Shown one piece after another: positions 11,931 through 24,417 of a DNA stretch of 64,000 nt. The notes under the pieces are model-generated. The model was given only the letters and a program-made list of their open reading frames with translations. It was not told the DNA's origin and did no database searches. Each line of letters starts with the position of its first letter. The stretch's first letter is position 1. Source of the DNA: Thinopyrum elongatum (lineage: Eukaryota; Streptophyta; Magnoliopsida; Poales; Poaceae); assembly GCA_011799875.1 (NCBI GenBank), contig CM022302.1, forward strand, positions 50,285,381 through 50,349,380, given 5' to 3'. Made by a program: the position numbers and the translations under genes.

Positions 11931-11934
11931 AGTG

Positions 11935-12258
11935 GAGAGCCCCCGAGAGGAGAGAGGGGCCCTCGGAGTAGTATAAATAAGGGAGGGCTACTGCCATGGA
12001 AGGCGGTTGATTCATACACAACTCAACACAATAATTCTAGCAAACTCTCTCAGAGAAATATCATTCCAGAGTAGGAGTAAGGTATTACACCACGATGGTG
12101 GCCCGAACCTGGGTAGTTCTTCCGTGGTCTACTTTTTGTTCTTCTTTCTCGGCGATCGATGACTTAGGAAACTAGACCTGTTTAGTCCCTGGCCGAACTC
12201 AAAATGGGTTGTAGGTAACAACCCAATGTCTGGTTCTTAGATACCGACAAAAGTTTCT
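11935..12258 (+). mobile_element. truncated LTR 3' part with TATA box
   Basis: This stretch holds a TATAAATA box (11972-11979), then a leader-like region, and ends ACCGACA near 12252 where unit 1 sequence resumes. It resembles the promoter-to-end part of a plant LTR whose upstream part was cut off when the CACTA element inserted at 11934/11935. The family is not identified. An alternative is part of a host promoter. Confidence 0.35.
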
Positions 12259-12261
12259 TGC

Positions 12262-12678
12262 AAACAAAATCCATCACCACTATCTACCACAACAGCACAT
12301 GCTTACAGGATAGTCTACGATGCTACCACATGCTCACGGATCTACTCCTACCACATGCTCACAACTCTAAGCTCGAACGAGTAGGGTGGATGACGTGATC
12401 GAACTTACAGCCCTCGGTGAAGTCGGGTGGAGGCGCAGAACAGGTCGACGAAGAAGATGAAGAGAAATCGCTGCCGCAGTCTATCGCTGGCTAGAGAAGA
12501 CTCCACGCTTACCCGCACATGGTGAACAATCCGTGCAGGACAGAGAGCTCGAGGGGTTGGTGGTGGGGGTGGGGGGTTGGTGACTAGGGTTTCGGTGGTC
12601 AGCTGAAGGTGACTAAATAGGGCAACCAAATCGGAGGAAGGTGGCCCAATTCCTTGTGCCATCTCCCAATCACTTGAG
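12262..12678 (+). repeat. upstream segment of mTERF unit 1 (left of Copia)
   Basis: This matches 37455-37830 at unit 2 over most of its length. Shared landmarks include ATCACCACTATCTACCAC, ACCACATGCTCAC, CTAAGCTCGAAC, GATCGAACTTACAGCC and CTAAATAGGG. The match is broken at 12678 by the Copia insertion and resumes at 25997. It is therefore the upstream flank of the first copy of a segmental duplication. No gene is seen in it. Confidence 0.75.
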
Positions 12679-14395
12679 TGTTGGGAACGTAGTATTTAAA
12701 AAAAATCCTATGATCACGCAAGATCTATCTAGGAGAAGCATAGCAACGAGCGGGGAGAGTGTGTCCACGTACCCTCGTAGACCGAAAGCGGAAGCGTTTA
12801 GTAATGCGGTTGATGTAGTCGAACGTCTTCGCGATCCAACCGATCCAAGTACCGAACGTACGGCACCTTCGCGATCTGCACACGTTCAGCTCGGTGACGT
12901 CCCTCGAACTCTTGATCCAGTTGAGGCCGAGGGAGAGTTTCATCAGCACGATGGCGTGGTGACGGTGATGATGAAGTGATTCCGGCAGGGCTTCGCCTAA
13001 GCTCTCCGAAAATATGACCGAGGTGGAAATCTGTGGAGGGGGGCACCGCACACGGCTAAAAACAATCAACTTGTGTGTCTATGGGGTGGCCCCCTCCTCC
13101 GTATATAAAAGAGTGGAGGAGGGGAGGGCCGGCCCTCTATGGCGCGCCCAAGGGGGGGAGTCCTACTCCCAGTAGGAGTAGGTTTCCCCCCTTCCCTAGT
13201 TGGAGTAGGAAGAGGGAGAGAGGGAGAAGGAAAGGGGGGGCCGGCCCCCCAGCCCAATTCGGATTGGGCTTGGGGGGGCGCGCCCTCCACCTGGCCGCCT
13301 CCTCCTCTCTTCCACTAAGGCCCAATAAGGCCCATTGACTCCCCGGGGGGTTCCGGTAACCCCTCCGGTACTTCGATAAATATCCGGAACCTTTCGGAAC
13401 TTTTCCGGAGGCCAAATACTATCTTCCAATATATCAATCTTTACCTCTCGGACATTCCGAGACTCCTCGTCATGTCCGTGATCTCATCCGGGACTCCGAA
13501 CTACCTTCGGTACATCAAAACACATAAACTCATAATACCGATCGTCATCGAACGTTAAGCGTGCGGACCCTACGGGTTCGAGAACTATGTAGACATGACC
13601 GAGACTCATCTCTGGTCAATAACCAATAGCGGAACCTGGATGCTCATATTGGCTCCCACATATTCTACGAAGATCTTTATCGGTCAAACCGCATAACAAC
13701 ATACGTTGTTCCCTTTGTCATCGGTATGTTACTTGCCCGAGATTCGATCGTCGGTATCATCATACCTAGTTCAATCTCGTTACCGGCAAGTCTCTTTACT
13801 CGTTCCATAATGCATCATCTCGTAACTAACTCATTAGTCACATTACTTGCAAGGCTTCATATGATGTGCATTACTGAGAGGGCCCAGAGATACCTCTCCG
13901 ACAATCGGAGTGACAAATCCTAATCTCGATCTATGCCAACTCAACAAACACCATCGGAGACACCTATAGAGCATCTTTATAATCACCTAGTTAGGTTGTG
14001 ACATTTGATAGCACACAAGGTGTTCCTCCGGTATTCGGGAGTTGCATAATCTCATAGTCAGAGGAACATGTATAAGTCATGAAGAAAGCAATAGCAACAA
14101 ACTAAACGATCATCGTGCTAAGCTAACGGATGGGTCTTGTCAATCACATCATTCTCTAATGATGTGATCCCGTTCATCAAATGACAACTCATGTCTAGGG
14201 CTAGCAAACTTAACCATCTTTGATTAATGAGCTAGTCAAGTAGAGGCATACTAGTGACACTTTGTTTGTCTATGTATTCACACACGTATTAAGTTTCTGG
14301 TTAATACAATTCTAGCATGAATAATAAACATTTATCATGATATAAGGAAATATAAATAACAACTTTATTATTGCCTCTAGGGCATATTTCCTTCA
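12679..14395 (-). repeat. Copia 3' LTR
   Basis: A 1717-bp LTR with TG/CA ends. The adjoining polypurine tract on the minus strand (14396-14412) reads TAGTGCAAGTGGGAGAC just before the LTR start. It pairs with the split LTR at 19658-20397 plus 25019-25996. Confidence 0.9.
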
Positions 14396-14428
14396 GTCTC
14401 CCACTTGCACTAGAGTCAATAATCTAGA

Positions 14429-17400
14429 TTACATAGTAATGATTCTAACACCCATGGAGTCTTGGTGCTGATCATGTTTTGCTCGTGAGAGAGGTTTAGT
14501 CAACGGGTCTGCAACATTCTGATCCGTATGTATTTTGCAAATCTCTATGTCTCCCTCCTTGACTTGATCGCGGATGGAATTGAAGCGTCTCTTGATGTGC
14601 TTGGTTCTCTTGTGAAATCTGGATTCCTTTGCCAAGGCAATTGCACCAGTATTGTCACAAAAGATTTTCATTGGACCCGATGCACTAGGTATGACACCTA
14701 GATCGGATATGAACTCCTTCATCCAGACTCCTTCATTCGCTGCTTCCGAAGCAGCTATGTACTCCGCTTCACACGTAGATCCCGCCATGACGCTTTGCTT
14801 AGAACTGCACCAACTGACAGCTCCACCGTTCAATATAAATACGTATCCGGTTTGTGACTTAGAGTCATCCGGATCAGTGTCAAAACTTGCATCGACGTAA
14901 CCACTTACGACGAGCTCTTTGTCACCTCCCTAAATGAGAAACATATCCTTAGTCCTTTTCAGGTATTTCAGGATGTTCTTGACCGCTGTCCAGTGATCCA
15001 CTCCTGGATTACTTTGGTACCTCCCTGCTAAACTTATAGCAAGGCACACATCAGGTCTGGTACACAGCATTGCATACATGATAGAACCTATGGCTGAGGC
15101 ATAGGGAATGACTTTCATTTTCTCTCTATCTTCTGCAGTGGTCGGGCATTGAGTCTTACTCAACTTCACACCTTGCAACACAGGCAAGAACCCTTTCTTT
15201 GACTGATCCATTTTGAACTTCTTCAAAACTTTATCAAGGTATGTGCTTTGTGAAAGTCCTATTAAACGTCTTGATCTATCTCTATAGATCTTGATGCCCA
15301 ATATATAAGCAGCTTCACCGAGGTCTTTCATTGAAAAACTTTTATTCAAGTATCCTTTTATGCTATCCAGAAATTCTATATCATTTCCAATCAACAATAT
15401 GTCATCCACATATAATATTAGAAATGCTACAGAGCTCCCACTCACTTTCTTGTAAATACAGGCTTCTCCAAAAGTCTGTATAAAACCATGTGCTTTGATC
15501 ACACTATCAAAACGTTTATTCCAACTCCAAGATGCTTGCACCAGTCCATAAATGGATCGCTGGAGCTTGCACACTTTGTTAGCATCCTTTGGATCGATAA
15601 AACCTTCGGGTTGCATCATATACAACTCTTCTTCCAGAAATCCATTCAGGAATGCAGTTTTTACATCCATTTGCCAAATTTCATAATCATAAAATGCAGC
15701 AATTGCCAACATGATTCGGACGGACTTAAGAATCGCTACGGGTGAGAAGGTCTCATCGTAGTCAACTCCTTAAACTTGTCAAAAACCTTTTGCAACAAGT
15801 CGAGCTTTGTAGACAGTAATATTACCGTCAGCGTCAGTCTTCTTCTTGAAGATCCATTTATTCTCTATGGCTTGCCGATCATCGGGCAAGTCAACCAAAG
15901 TCCACACTTTGTTCTCATACATGGATCCCATCTCAGATTTCATGGCCTCAAGCCATTTCGCGGAATCTGGCTCATCATCGCTTCCTCATAGTTCGTAGGT
16001 TCGTCATGGTCAAGTAACATGACCTCCAGAACAGGATTACCGTACCACTCTGGTGCGGATCTTACTCTGTTTGACCAACGAGGTTCAGTAGTAACTTGAT
16101 CTGAAGTTTCATGATCATTATCATTAGCTTCCTCACTAATTGGTGTAGGAATCACTGGAACTGATTTCTGTGATGAACTACTTTCCAATAATGGAGCAGG
16201 TACAATTACCTCATCAAGTTCTACTTTCCTCCCACTCACTTCTTTCGAGAGAAACTCCTTCTCTAGAAAGGATCCATTCTTAGCAACAAATATCTTGCCT
16301 TCGGATCTGTGATAGAAGGTGTACCCAACAGTCTCCTTTGGGTATCCTATGAAGACACATTTCTCCGATTTGGGTTCGAGCTTATCAGGTTGAAGCTTTT
16401 TCACATAAGCATCGTAGCCCCAAACTTTAAGAAACGACAACTTGGGTTTCTTGCCAAACCACAGTTCATAAGGTGTCGTCTCAACGGATTTAGATGGTGC
16501 CCTATTTAACGTGAATGCAGCCATCTCTAAAGCATAATCCCAAAACGATAGCGGTAAATCAGTAAGAGACATCATAGATCGCACCATATCTAATAAAGTG
16601 TGGTTACGACGTTCGGACACACCATTGCGCTGTGGTGTTCCGGGTGGCGTGAGTTGCGAAACTATTCCGCATTGTTTCAAATGAAGAACAAACTCGTAAC
16701 TCAAATATTCTCCTCCACGATCGGATCGCAGAAACTTTATTTTCTTGTTACGATGATTTTCCACTTCACTCTGAAATTCTTTGAACTTTTCAAATGTTTC
16801 AGACTTATGTTTCATCAAGTAGATATACCCATATCTGCTCAAATCATCTGTGAAGGTCAGAAAGTAATGATACCCGCCGCGAGCCTCAATATTCATCGGA
16901 CCGCATACATCAGTATGTATTATTTCCAATAAATCTGTTGCTTGCTCCATTGTTCCGGAGAACGGAGTTTTAGTCATCTTGCCCATGAGGCATGGTTCGC
17001 AAGTACCAAGTGATTCATAATCAAGTGATTCCAAAAGTCCATCAGTATGGAGTTTCTTCATGCACTTTACACCAATATGACCCAAACGGCAGTGCCACAA
17101 ATAAGTTGCACTATCATTATCAACTCTGCATCTTTTGGTTTCAATATTATGAATATATGTAACACTACTATCGAGATTCAACAAAAATAGACCACTCTTC
17201 AAGGGTGCATGACCATAAAAGATATTACTCATATAAATAGAACAACCATTATTCTCAGATTTAAATGAATAACCGTCTCGCATCAAACAAGATCCATATA
17301 TAATGTTCATGCTTAAAGCTAGCACCAAATAACAATTATTCAGGTCTAAAATTAATCCCGAAGGTAGATGTAGAGGTAGTGTGCCGACGGCGATCACATT

Positions 17401-18411
17401 GACTTTGGAACCATTTCCCACACGCATCGTCAACTCATCCTTAGCCAATCTTCGCTTAATCCATAGTCCCTGTTTCGAGTTGCAAATATTAGCAACAGAA
17501 CCAGTATCAAATACCCAGGCACTACTGCGAGCATTAGTAAGGTACACATCAATAACATGTATATCACATATACCTTTGTTCATTTTGCCATCCTTCTTAT
17601 CCGCCAAATACTTGGGGCAGTTCCGCTTCCAGTGACCAGTCCCTTTGTAGTAGAAGCACTCAGTATCAGGCTTAGGTCCAGACTTGGGCTCCTTCACTTG
17701 AGCAGAAACTTGCTTGCCGTTCTTCTTGAAGTTCCCCTTCTTTCCTTTACCCTTTTTCTTGAAACTGGTGGTCTTGTTGACCATCAACACTTGATGCTCC
17801 TTTTTGATTTCTACCTCCGCAGCCTTTAGCATTACGATGAGCTCGGGAATTGTCTTATCCATCCCTTGCATATTATAGTTCATCACGAAGCTCTTGTAGC
17901 TTGGTGGCAGTGATTGAAGAACTCTGTCAATGACACTATCAACCGGAAGATTAACTCCCAGCTGAGTCAAGTGATTATGATACCCAGACATTTTGAGTAT
18001 ATGCTCACTGACAGAAGTATTCTCCTCCATTTTGCAGCTATAGAACTTATTGGAGACTTCATATCTCTCAATCCGGGCATTTGCTTGAAATATTAACTTC
18101 AACTCCTGGAACATCTCATATGCTCCATGACGTTCAAAACGCCGTTGAAGTCCCGGTTCTAAGCCGTAAAGCATGGCACACTGAACTATCGAGTAGTCAT
18201 TAGCTTTGCTCTGCCAGATGTTCTTAACGTCATCAGTAGCGCCTGCAGCAGGCCTAGCACCTAGCGGTGCTTCCAGGACGTAATTCTTCTGTGCAGCAAT
18301 GAGGATAATCCTCAAGTTATGGACCCAGTCAGTGTAGTTGCTACCATCATCTTTCAACTTAGCTTTCTCTAGGAACGCATTAAAATTCAAAGGAACGGTA
18401 GCACGGGCCAT
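14429..18411 (-). pseudogene. Copia gag-pol polyprotein, broken
   Basis: The minus-strand ORF starts MARATVPLNFNAFLEKAK at 18411 and is open for 823 codons to 15940. Regions in order: gag; a zinc knuckle (ECFYYKGTGHWKRNC) whose second cysteine is Tyr; protease with WVFDTGS; GAG-pre-integrase with the His/Cys set (HCRLGH...CEPC); integrase with Asp, Asp and Glu in HTDVCGP, TFTDDLS and NGVSERRN; reverse transcriptase with YVDD (in LILYVDDILLIG); and RNase H with YVDAS, CEAEYIA and FCDNTGA. Lesions are a frameshift near 15970, TGA at 15779-15781, TAA at 15770-15772 and TAG at 14930-14932. The first three lie ahead of the reverse transcriptase core and the last between it and RNase H. Gag, protease and integrase could in principle still be translated. 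Confidence 0.9.
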
Positions 18412-19657
18412 TGATCTACAACAACATAGACATGCAAAATACTATCAGGTACTAAGTTCATGATAAATTAAAGTTCAATTAATCATATTACTTAAGAACT
18501 CCCACTTAGATAGACATCCCTCTAATCATCTAAGTGATCACGTGATCCAAATCAACTAAACCATGTCCGATCATCACGTGAGATGGAGTAGTTTTCAATG
18601 GTGAACATCACTATGTTGATCATATCTACTATATGATTCACGCGCTCGACCTTTCGGTCTCAGTGTTCCGAGGCCATATCTGCATATGCTAGGCCCGTCA
18701 AGTTTAACCCGAGTATTCTGCGTGTGCAAAACTGGCTTGCACCCGTTGTATGTGAACGTAGAGCTTATCACACCCGATCATCATGTGGTGTCTCGGCACG
18801 ACGAACTGTAGCAACAGTGCATACTCAGGGAGAACACTTGTACCTTGAAATTTAGTGAGAGATCATCTTATAATGCTACCGCCGTACTAAGCAAGATAAG
18901 ATGCATAAAAGGATTAACATCACATGCAATTCAATATGTGACATGATATGGCCATCATCATCTTGTGCTCTTGATCTCCATCATCGAAGCACCGTCATGA
19001 TCTCCATCATCACCGGCGCCCCAGCTTTGATCTCCATCGTAGCATCGTTGTCGTCTCGCCAACTTATTGCTTCTACGACTATCGCTACCGTTTAGTGATA
19101 AAGTAAAACAATTACATGGCGATTGCATTGCATACAATAAAGCGACAACCATATGGCTCCTGCCGGTTGCTGATAACTCTGTTACAAAACATGATCATCT
19201 CATACAATAAATTATATCACATCATGTCTTGACCATATCACAACACAGCAAGCCCTGCAAAAACAAGTTAGACGTCCTCTACTTTGTTGTTGCAAGTTTT
19301 ACGTGGCTGCTACGGGCTTCAAGCAAGAACCGTTCTTACCTACGCATCAAAACCACAACGTGGTGTAGTGATTGCTTTTTGATCTTCTAAAAGAACCCTC
19401 TTCATTGAAACCGATTCAACTAAAGTGAGAGAGACAGACACCCGCCAGTCACCTTTAAGCAACGAGTGCTCGCAGCGGTGAAACCAGTCTCGCGTATGCG
19501 TACGCGTAATGTCGGTCCGGGCCGCTTCATCTCACAATACCGCTGAACCAAGTAACAACTAGTAACGGCAAGCAATATGTATACACCCACGCCCACAACT
19601 CCTTTGTGTTCTACTCGTGCAAATAAAATCTACGCATAGACCTGGCTCGGATGCCAC
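18412..19657 (-). other. Copia untranslated leader and primer-binding site
   Basis: About 1.25 kb separates the 5' LTR from gag. Next to the LTR, the minus strand reads GTGGCATCCGAGCCAGG (19641-19657). This resembles the initiator tRNA-Met primer site TGGTATCAGAGCCAGG with two changes. The remainder is non-coding and should hold the packaging and dimerisation signals of the family, which I cannot localise. Confidence 0.75.
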
Positions 19658-21966
19658 TGTTGGGAACGTAGTATTTCAAAAAAATTCCTACGATCACGCA
19701 AGATCTATCTAGGAGAAGCATAGCAACGAGCGGGGAGAGTGTGTCCACGTACCCTCGTAGACCGAAAGCGGAAGAGTTTAGTAACGTGGTTGATGTAGTC
19801 GAACGTCTTCGCGATCCAACCGATCCAAGTACCGAACGTACGGCACCTCCGCGATCTGCACACGTTCAGCTCGGTGACGTCCCTTGAACTCTTGATCCAG
19901 TTGAGGCCGAGGGAGAGTTTCGTCAGCACGACAGCGTGGTGACGGTGATGATGAAGTGATTCCGGCAGGGCTTCGCCTAAGCTCTCCGAAAATATGACCA
20001 AGGTGGAAATCTGTGGAGGGGGGCACCGCACACGGCTAAAAACAATCAACTTGTGTGTCTATGGGGTGCCCCCCTCCTCCATATATAAAGGAGTGGAGGA
20101 GAGAAGGGCCGGCCCTCTATGGCGCGCCCAAGGGGGGGAGTCCTACTCCCAGTAGGAGTAGGTTTCCCCCCTTCCCTAGTTGGAGTAGGAATAGGGAGAG
20201 AGGGAGAAGGAAAGGGGGGGCCGGCCCCCCACCCCAATTCGGATTGGGCTTGGGGGGGGCGACCTCCAACTGGTCGCCTCCTCCTCTCTTCCACTAAGGC
20301 CCAATAAGGCCCATTGACTCCCCGGGGGGGTTCCGGTAACCCCTCCGGTACTTCGATAAATATCCGGAACCTTCCGGAACTTTTTCGGAGGCCAAATTGT
20401 AGGAGATATGCCCTAGAAGCAATAATAAATGTTATTATTTATCTCCGTGTTCATAATTAGGTTTATGTTCCATGCTATAACTGTTGTGGTTCCCGAGCCC
20501 GTATATCCATAAAGGCTCTGGGGAAAACCCATGTGCACGTGTGGAATAATAAACGGTAAAATGTATTCCTAGTCATGCCTCTAAGACTAGCTCAAGTGTT
20601 GCATGATGATTATGTTTTCCCAATCATAGGCATGTCTATGCCAGCAACTTTGAGGGCACAAATGTTAGAAGAACATTTGTGTTGAATCGACCCGATTGAT
20701 GTTATGCTATGAGATACATTCGTCACAAGTTAATGGTTAATAACGCAGAGATGGTTAATGTTTGCATAATTCCTCAGACCATGAGAGTATCGAGTTTCTT
20801 CATGCTTGATTCATGAACTTTGGGGTTTGTTAAACGTCATCCGTAACTGGATGGCTATTACGGCGGCTTACGGGTTCATGAAAAAGTATGTCAAGTAACT
20901 TGATAGCTCAAGATTGGGATTTGCTCCTCCGGCGATGGAGAGATATCTCTGGGCCCTCTCGGTGTTACGGTATCCATCATCGTCTGGCCAGACACTTTGT
21001 GATTTGATCACGGGGATGCCGGAACACGCTAACGAGAAAAGAGAACAATACCGGTAACGAGGTAACTAGCATAGTGGACAAGTTGTTGATCCACGGGAAT
21101 GCCAACATGTCTCACCTCGGGTATTTGTAACATATCGCGAAGCAACAGGAATAGCACACGGCAACTGGAGGTTCACTCGAATATTCATTCGTGTGGGTAT
21201 AGGGGTCAATATGGGTGTCCACGGCTCCGATGCTGATCATTGATCGGAAAGTGTTCCGGTCATGTCTATACTTCACCGAACCTATAGGGTCACACGCTTA
21301 AGGGTCATCTATCTGTTGAACGCTAGACAGGGAGTCTGAGAGAAAGTCACCGAAAATGTTTCGGAGACAACGGAAGAGTTCCGAGAGAGAGAACACCGAA
21401 AGAGTTTCGGTAAAACCGAAAAGTTGTTTCGGAATATATTATTTGGTCAAAAAGGGTTTCGGCACCGCCTGGAAATTTTCAGAGGATGCCAGAATTGGTC
21501 TGGGAACTTCGGGGAATTCTCGGAGAGAAAAACCGGAAATGTTCCGAAACTGCCGTAACCGCTGTTAATGCTTTCCGCTGATGAAAACCACCGCACCGAA
21601 AATGTTTCAGATCATGCCCAGAATAATTTTAGAGGGTGTCGGAAATGTTCTGGGACCTTCTGGAATTTTTCAGAAAAAGTTTCGCGGAAAACATCTTGTC
21701 TCAGCGCGAGGGGACAAGATCCCACGAATCGGGGGTTGCATGTTTGGTGGCTTTTTGTCTAGGGAGCATGCATGTTTCATGGAGACATGTTGGTGGCTTG
21801 TTGGGGGGCCCCCCCCATGGGGAGACAAGGTGTGGGCCGGCCCAAGGGCTGCCATGGTGGTGTCCCCTTGGTGCCCCCCTTGTGTTACCATTATGCCCTT
21901 TCATGTGTGACATGAAGCTTGGGTATTTTGGTATTTCAACATCCCACCCCACCCCTTGCCTTGGCC

Positions 21967-21973
21967 TATAAAA
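21967..21973 (+). promoter_or_regulatory. TATA box of the nested element, first LTR
   Basis: TATAAAA in the context GGCCTATAAAAGGAGGAG, about 600 bp before the LTR end. Transcription would start some 30 bp downstream, near the CTCTCATACACATGCC stretch. The second LTR has the same box. Confidence 0.7.
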
Positions 21974-22568
21974 GGAGGAGAAGGGGCTGCCATTCTCCCC
22001 ATCCCTTGCTCTCATACACATGCCAAGATGTTATCTGGCTTCTCTCTCCCTCCCACGAAAAGAGTTTCGTAGAGCCGAAAGGCTGTCTGGGTTCCGGCAG
22101 GAACTAGTTCTGGACGGCGAAGCCCTGCCGGATAGGTGACACCGTATGTGTGCAACTCTGTAGAGAGGTCGTAGTTTCGATCTTAGTGCCCGAGGGGCTG
22201 TTCGAGAGTGCCTCCCGAAGGGCTGTCCAAGTGACGGTCCGAGTTCTGTGAGTCCTCCTGAAGGGCTGTCCGAGTGACCGTTCGGTTTTCGAAGGTCCTC
22301 CCGAAGGGCTGTCCGTGACATCGTCCGGTGGACTGTTCGACCGCCTCCCGGAGGGCTGTCCGAAGGGAAGACGAGGGTATACATCCTCGCGGTTGGGAGG
22401 TTGTAAATCCTAGCTGCGGGGATCTGCACCGCCGATCGTCATCGACTCTACTTCCGCTGCGCTACGAGTCGGTAACGAAAATGATCAAACCATGTATGCA
22501 GTCTCCATAGTGGTCCTGGGCTGGTGCGTAGGGCGGAAAATTTTTGTTTTCTGCTGCGTTACCCTACA

Positions 22569-22837
22569 ACTACTGCAGGTAGTTGCTCCGTAACTCAGTC
22601 TGAGGAATCCAGGTTCGACCTGTGATTCACATACATACAAAGCCAAGTCCACACAAAATATGAATTTTGTGAAAGCGTGAAAATGTGAGGATATGCAAAG
22701 ATACACACGGAGCTGAAGTCGTCAGATCCGTTGGACATCAGGCTATACCACAAGCGAAGCATATTTACACCGGTGTGCCACAGGTGTAAAGTGCATTAGC
22801 ATTAACTAGATTATTGACTCTAGTGCAAGTGGGAGTC
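22569..22837 (+). other. interior of the nested LTR element
   Basis: Non-coding, 269 bp. The left end lacks the TGGTATCAGAGC primer-binding site. A stretch GGAATCCAGGTTCGACCTG looks weakly like a tRNA T-arm. The right end carries about 30 bp matching the 3' interior of the surrounding Copia and the polypurine tract (22822-22837). A large internal deletion removing the primer site and gag-pol would explain it. Confidence 0.7.
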
Positions 22838-24410
22838 TGTAGGAGATATGCCCTAGAGGCAATAATAAATGTTATTATTTATCTCCGTGTTCATAATTAG
22901 GTTTATGTTCCATGCTATAACTGCTGTGGTTCCCGAGCCCGTATATCCATAAAGGCTCTGGGGAAAACCCATGTGCACGTGTGGAATAATAAATGGTAAA
23001 ATGTATTCCTAGTCATGCCTCTAAGACTAGCTCAAGTGTTGCATGATGATTATGTTTTCCCAATCATAGGCATGTCTATGCCAGCAACTTTGAGGGCACA
23101 AATGTTAGAAGAACATTTGTGTTGAATCGACCCGATTGATGTTATGCTATGAGATACATTCGTCACAAGTTAATGGTTAATAGCACAGAGATGGTTAACG
23201 TTTGCATGATTCCTCAGACCATGAGAGTATCGAGTTTCTTCATGCTTGCTTCATGAACTTTGGGGTTTGTTAAACGTCATCCGTAAATGGGTGGCTATTA
23301 CGGCGGCTTACGGGTTCATGGGAAAGTATGTCAAGTAACTTGATAGCTCAAGATTGGGATTTGCTCCTCCGGCGATGGAGAGATATCTCTGGGCCCTCTC
23401 GGTGTTACGGTATCCATCATCGTCTGGCCAGACACTTTGTGATTTGATCACGGGGATGCCGGAACACGGTAATGAGAAAAGAGAACAATACCGGTAACGA
23501 GGTAACTAGCATAGTGGACAAGTTGTTGATCCACGGGAATGCCAACATGTCTCACCTTGGGTATTTGTAACATATCGCGAAGCAACAGGAATAGCACACG
23601 GCAACTGGAGGTTCACTCGAATATTCATTCGTGTGGGTATAGGGGTCAATATGGGTGTCCACGGCTCCGATGCTGATCATTGATCGGAAAGTGTTCCGGT
23701 CATGTCTATACTTCACCGAACCTATAGGGTCACACGCTTAAGGGTCATCTATCTGTTGAACGCTAGACAGGGAGTCTGAGAGAAAGTCACCGAAAATGTT
23801 TCGGAGACAACGGAAGAGTTCCGAGAGAGAGAACACCGAAAGAGGTTCGGTAAAACCGAAAAGTTGTTTCGGAATATATTATTTGGTCAAAAAGGGTTTC
23901 GGCACCGCCTGGAAATTTTCAGAGGATGCCAGAATTGGTCTGGGAACTTCTGGGAATTTTCGGAGAGAAAAACCGGAAATGTTCCGAAACTGCCGTAACC
24001 GCTGTTAATGCTTTCCGCTGATGAAAACCACCGCATCGAAAATGTTTCGGATCATGCCCAGAATAATTTTAGAGGGTGCCGGAAATGTTCTGGGACTTTT
24101 TGGAATTTTTCAGAAAAAGTTTCGCGGAAAACATCTTGTCTCAGCGCGAGGGGACAAGATCCCACGAATCGGGGGTTGCATGTTTGGTGGCTTTTTGTCT
24201 AGGGAGCATGCATGTTTCATGGAGACATGTTGGTGGCTTGTTGGGGGGGGGCCCTCCCCCATGGGGAGACAAGGTGTGGGCTGGCCCAAGGGCTGCCATG
24301 GTGGTGTCCCCTTGGTGCCCCCCTTGTGTTACCATTATGCCCTTTCATGTGTGACATAAAGCTTGGGTATTTTGGTATTTCAACATCCCACCCCACCCCT
24401 TGCCTTGGCC

Positions 24411-24417
24411 TATAAAA
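24411..24417 (+). promoter_or_regulatory. TATA box of the nested element, second LTR
   Basis: Same TATAAAA context as in the first LTR. A start here would drive transcription rightward through the remainder of the Copia LTR toward mTERF unit 1, about 2.5 kb away. Confidence 0.65.

Larger units (their letters stand above)
5296..11934 (-). mobile_element. CACTA (En/Spm) DNA transposon, minus strand
   Basis: The right end (5' end on the minus strand) is TTTTTCTACTAGTG at 11921-11934, the reverse of the CACTAGTAGAAAA terminus of Triticeae CACTA elements. It is followed by GAG, a possible 3-bp target duplication. Both flanks carry subterminal inverted units of the TTTAGTCCCGGTT...AACCGGGACTAAA type (11640-11910 and 5312-5470). 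Between them lie the TNP2-type transposase remnants (7250-10592), a small membrane-protein ORF (10691-10909) and a 335-bp tandem array (6040-7060). I could not find a CACTA terminus on the left. The left coordinate is where subterminal repeats begin, so that end is truncated or lies further left. The element sits in older LTR sequence (11935-12258). Confidence 0.8.

Noticed and set aside
21356..22021. Overlapping ORFs of about 60-110 codons in the nested LTRs
   Set aside because: The same ORFs occur in both LTR copies with frame changes between them; they lie upstream of the LTR TATA box and show no coding pattern.
22610..22630. tRNA-like T-arm in the interior of the nested element
   Set aside because: Only GGTTCGACC with short flanks matches; no acceptor stem, D-arm or anticodon arm could be formed.
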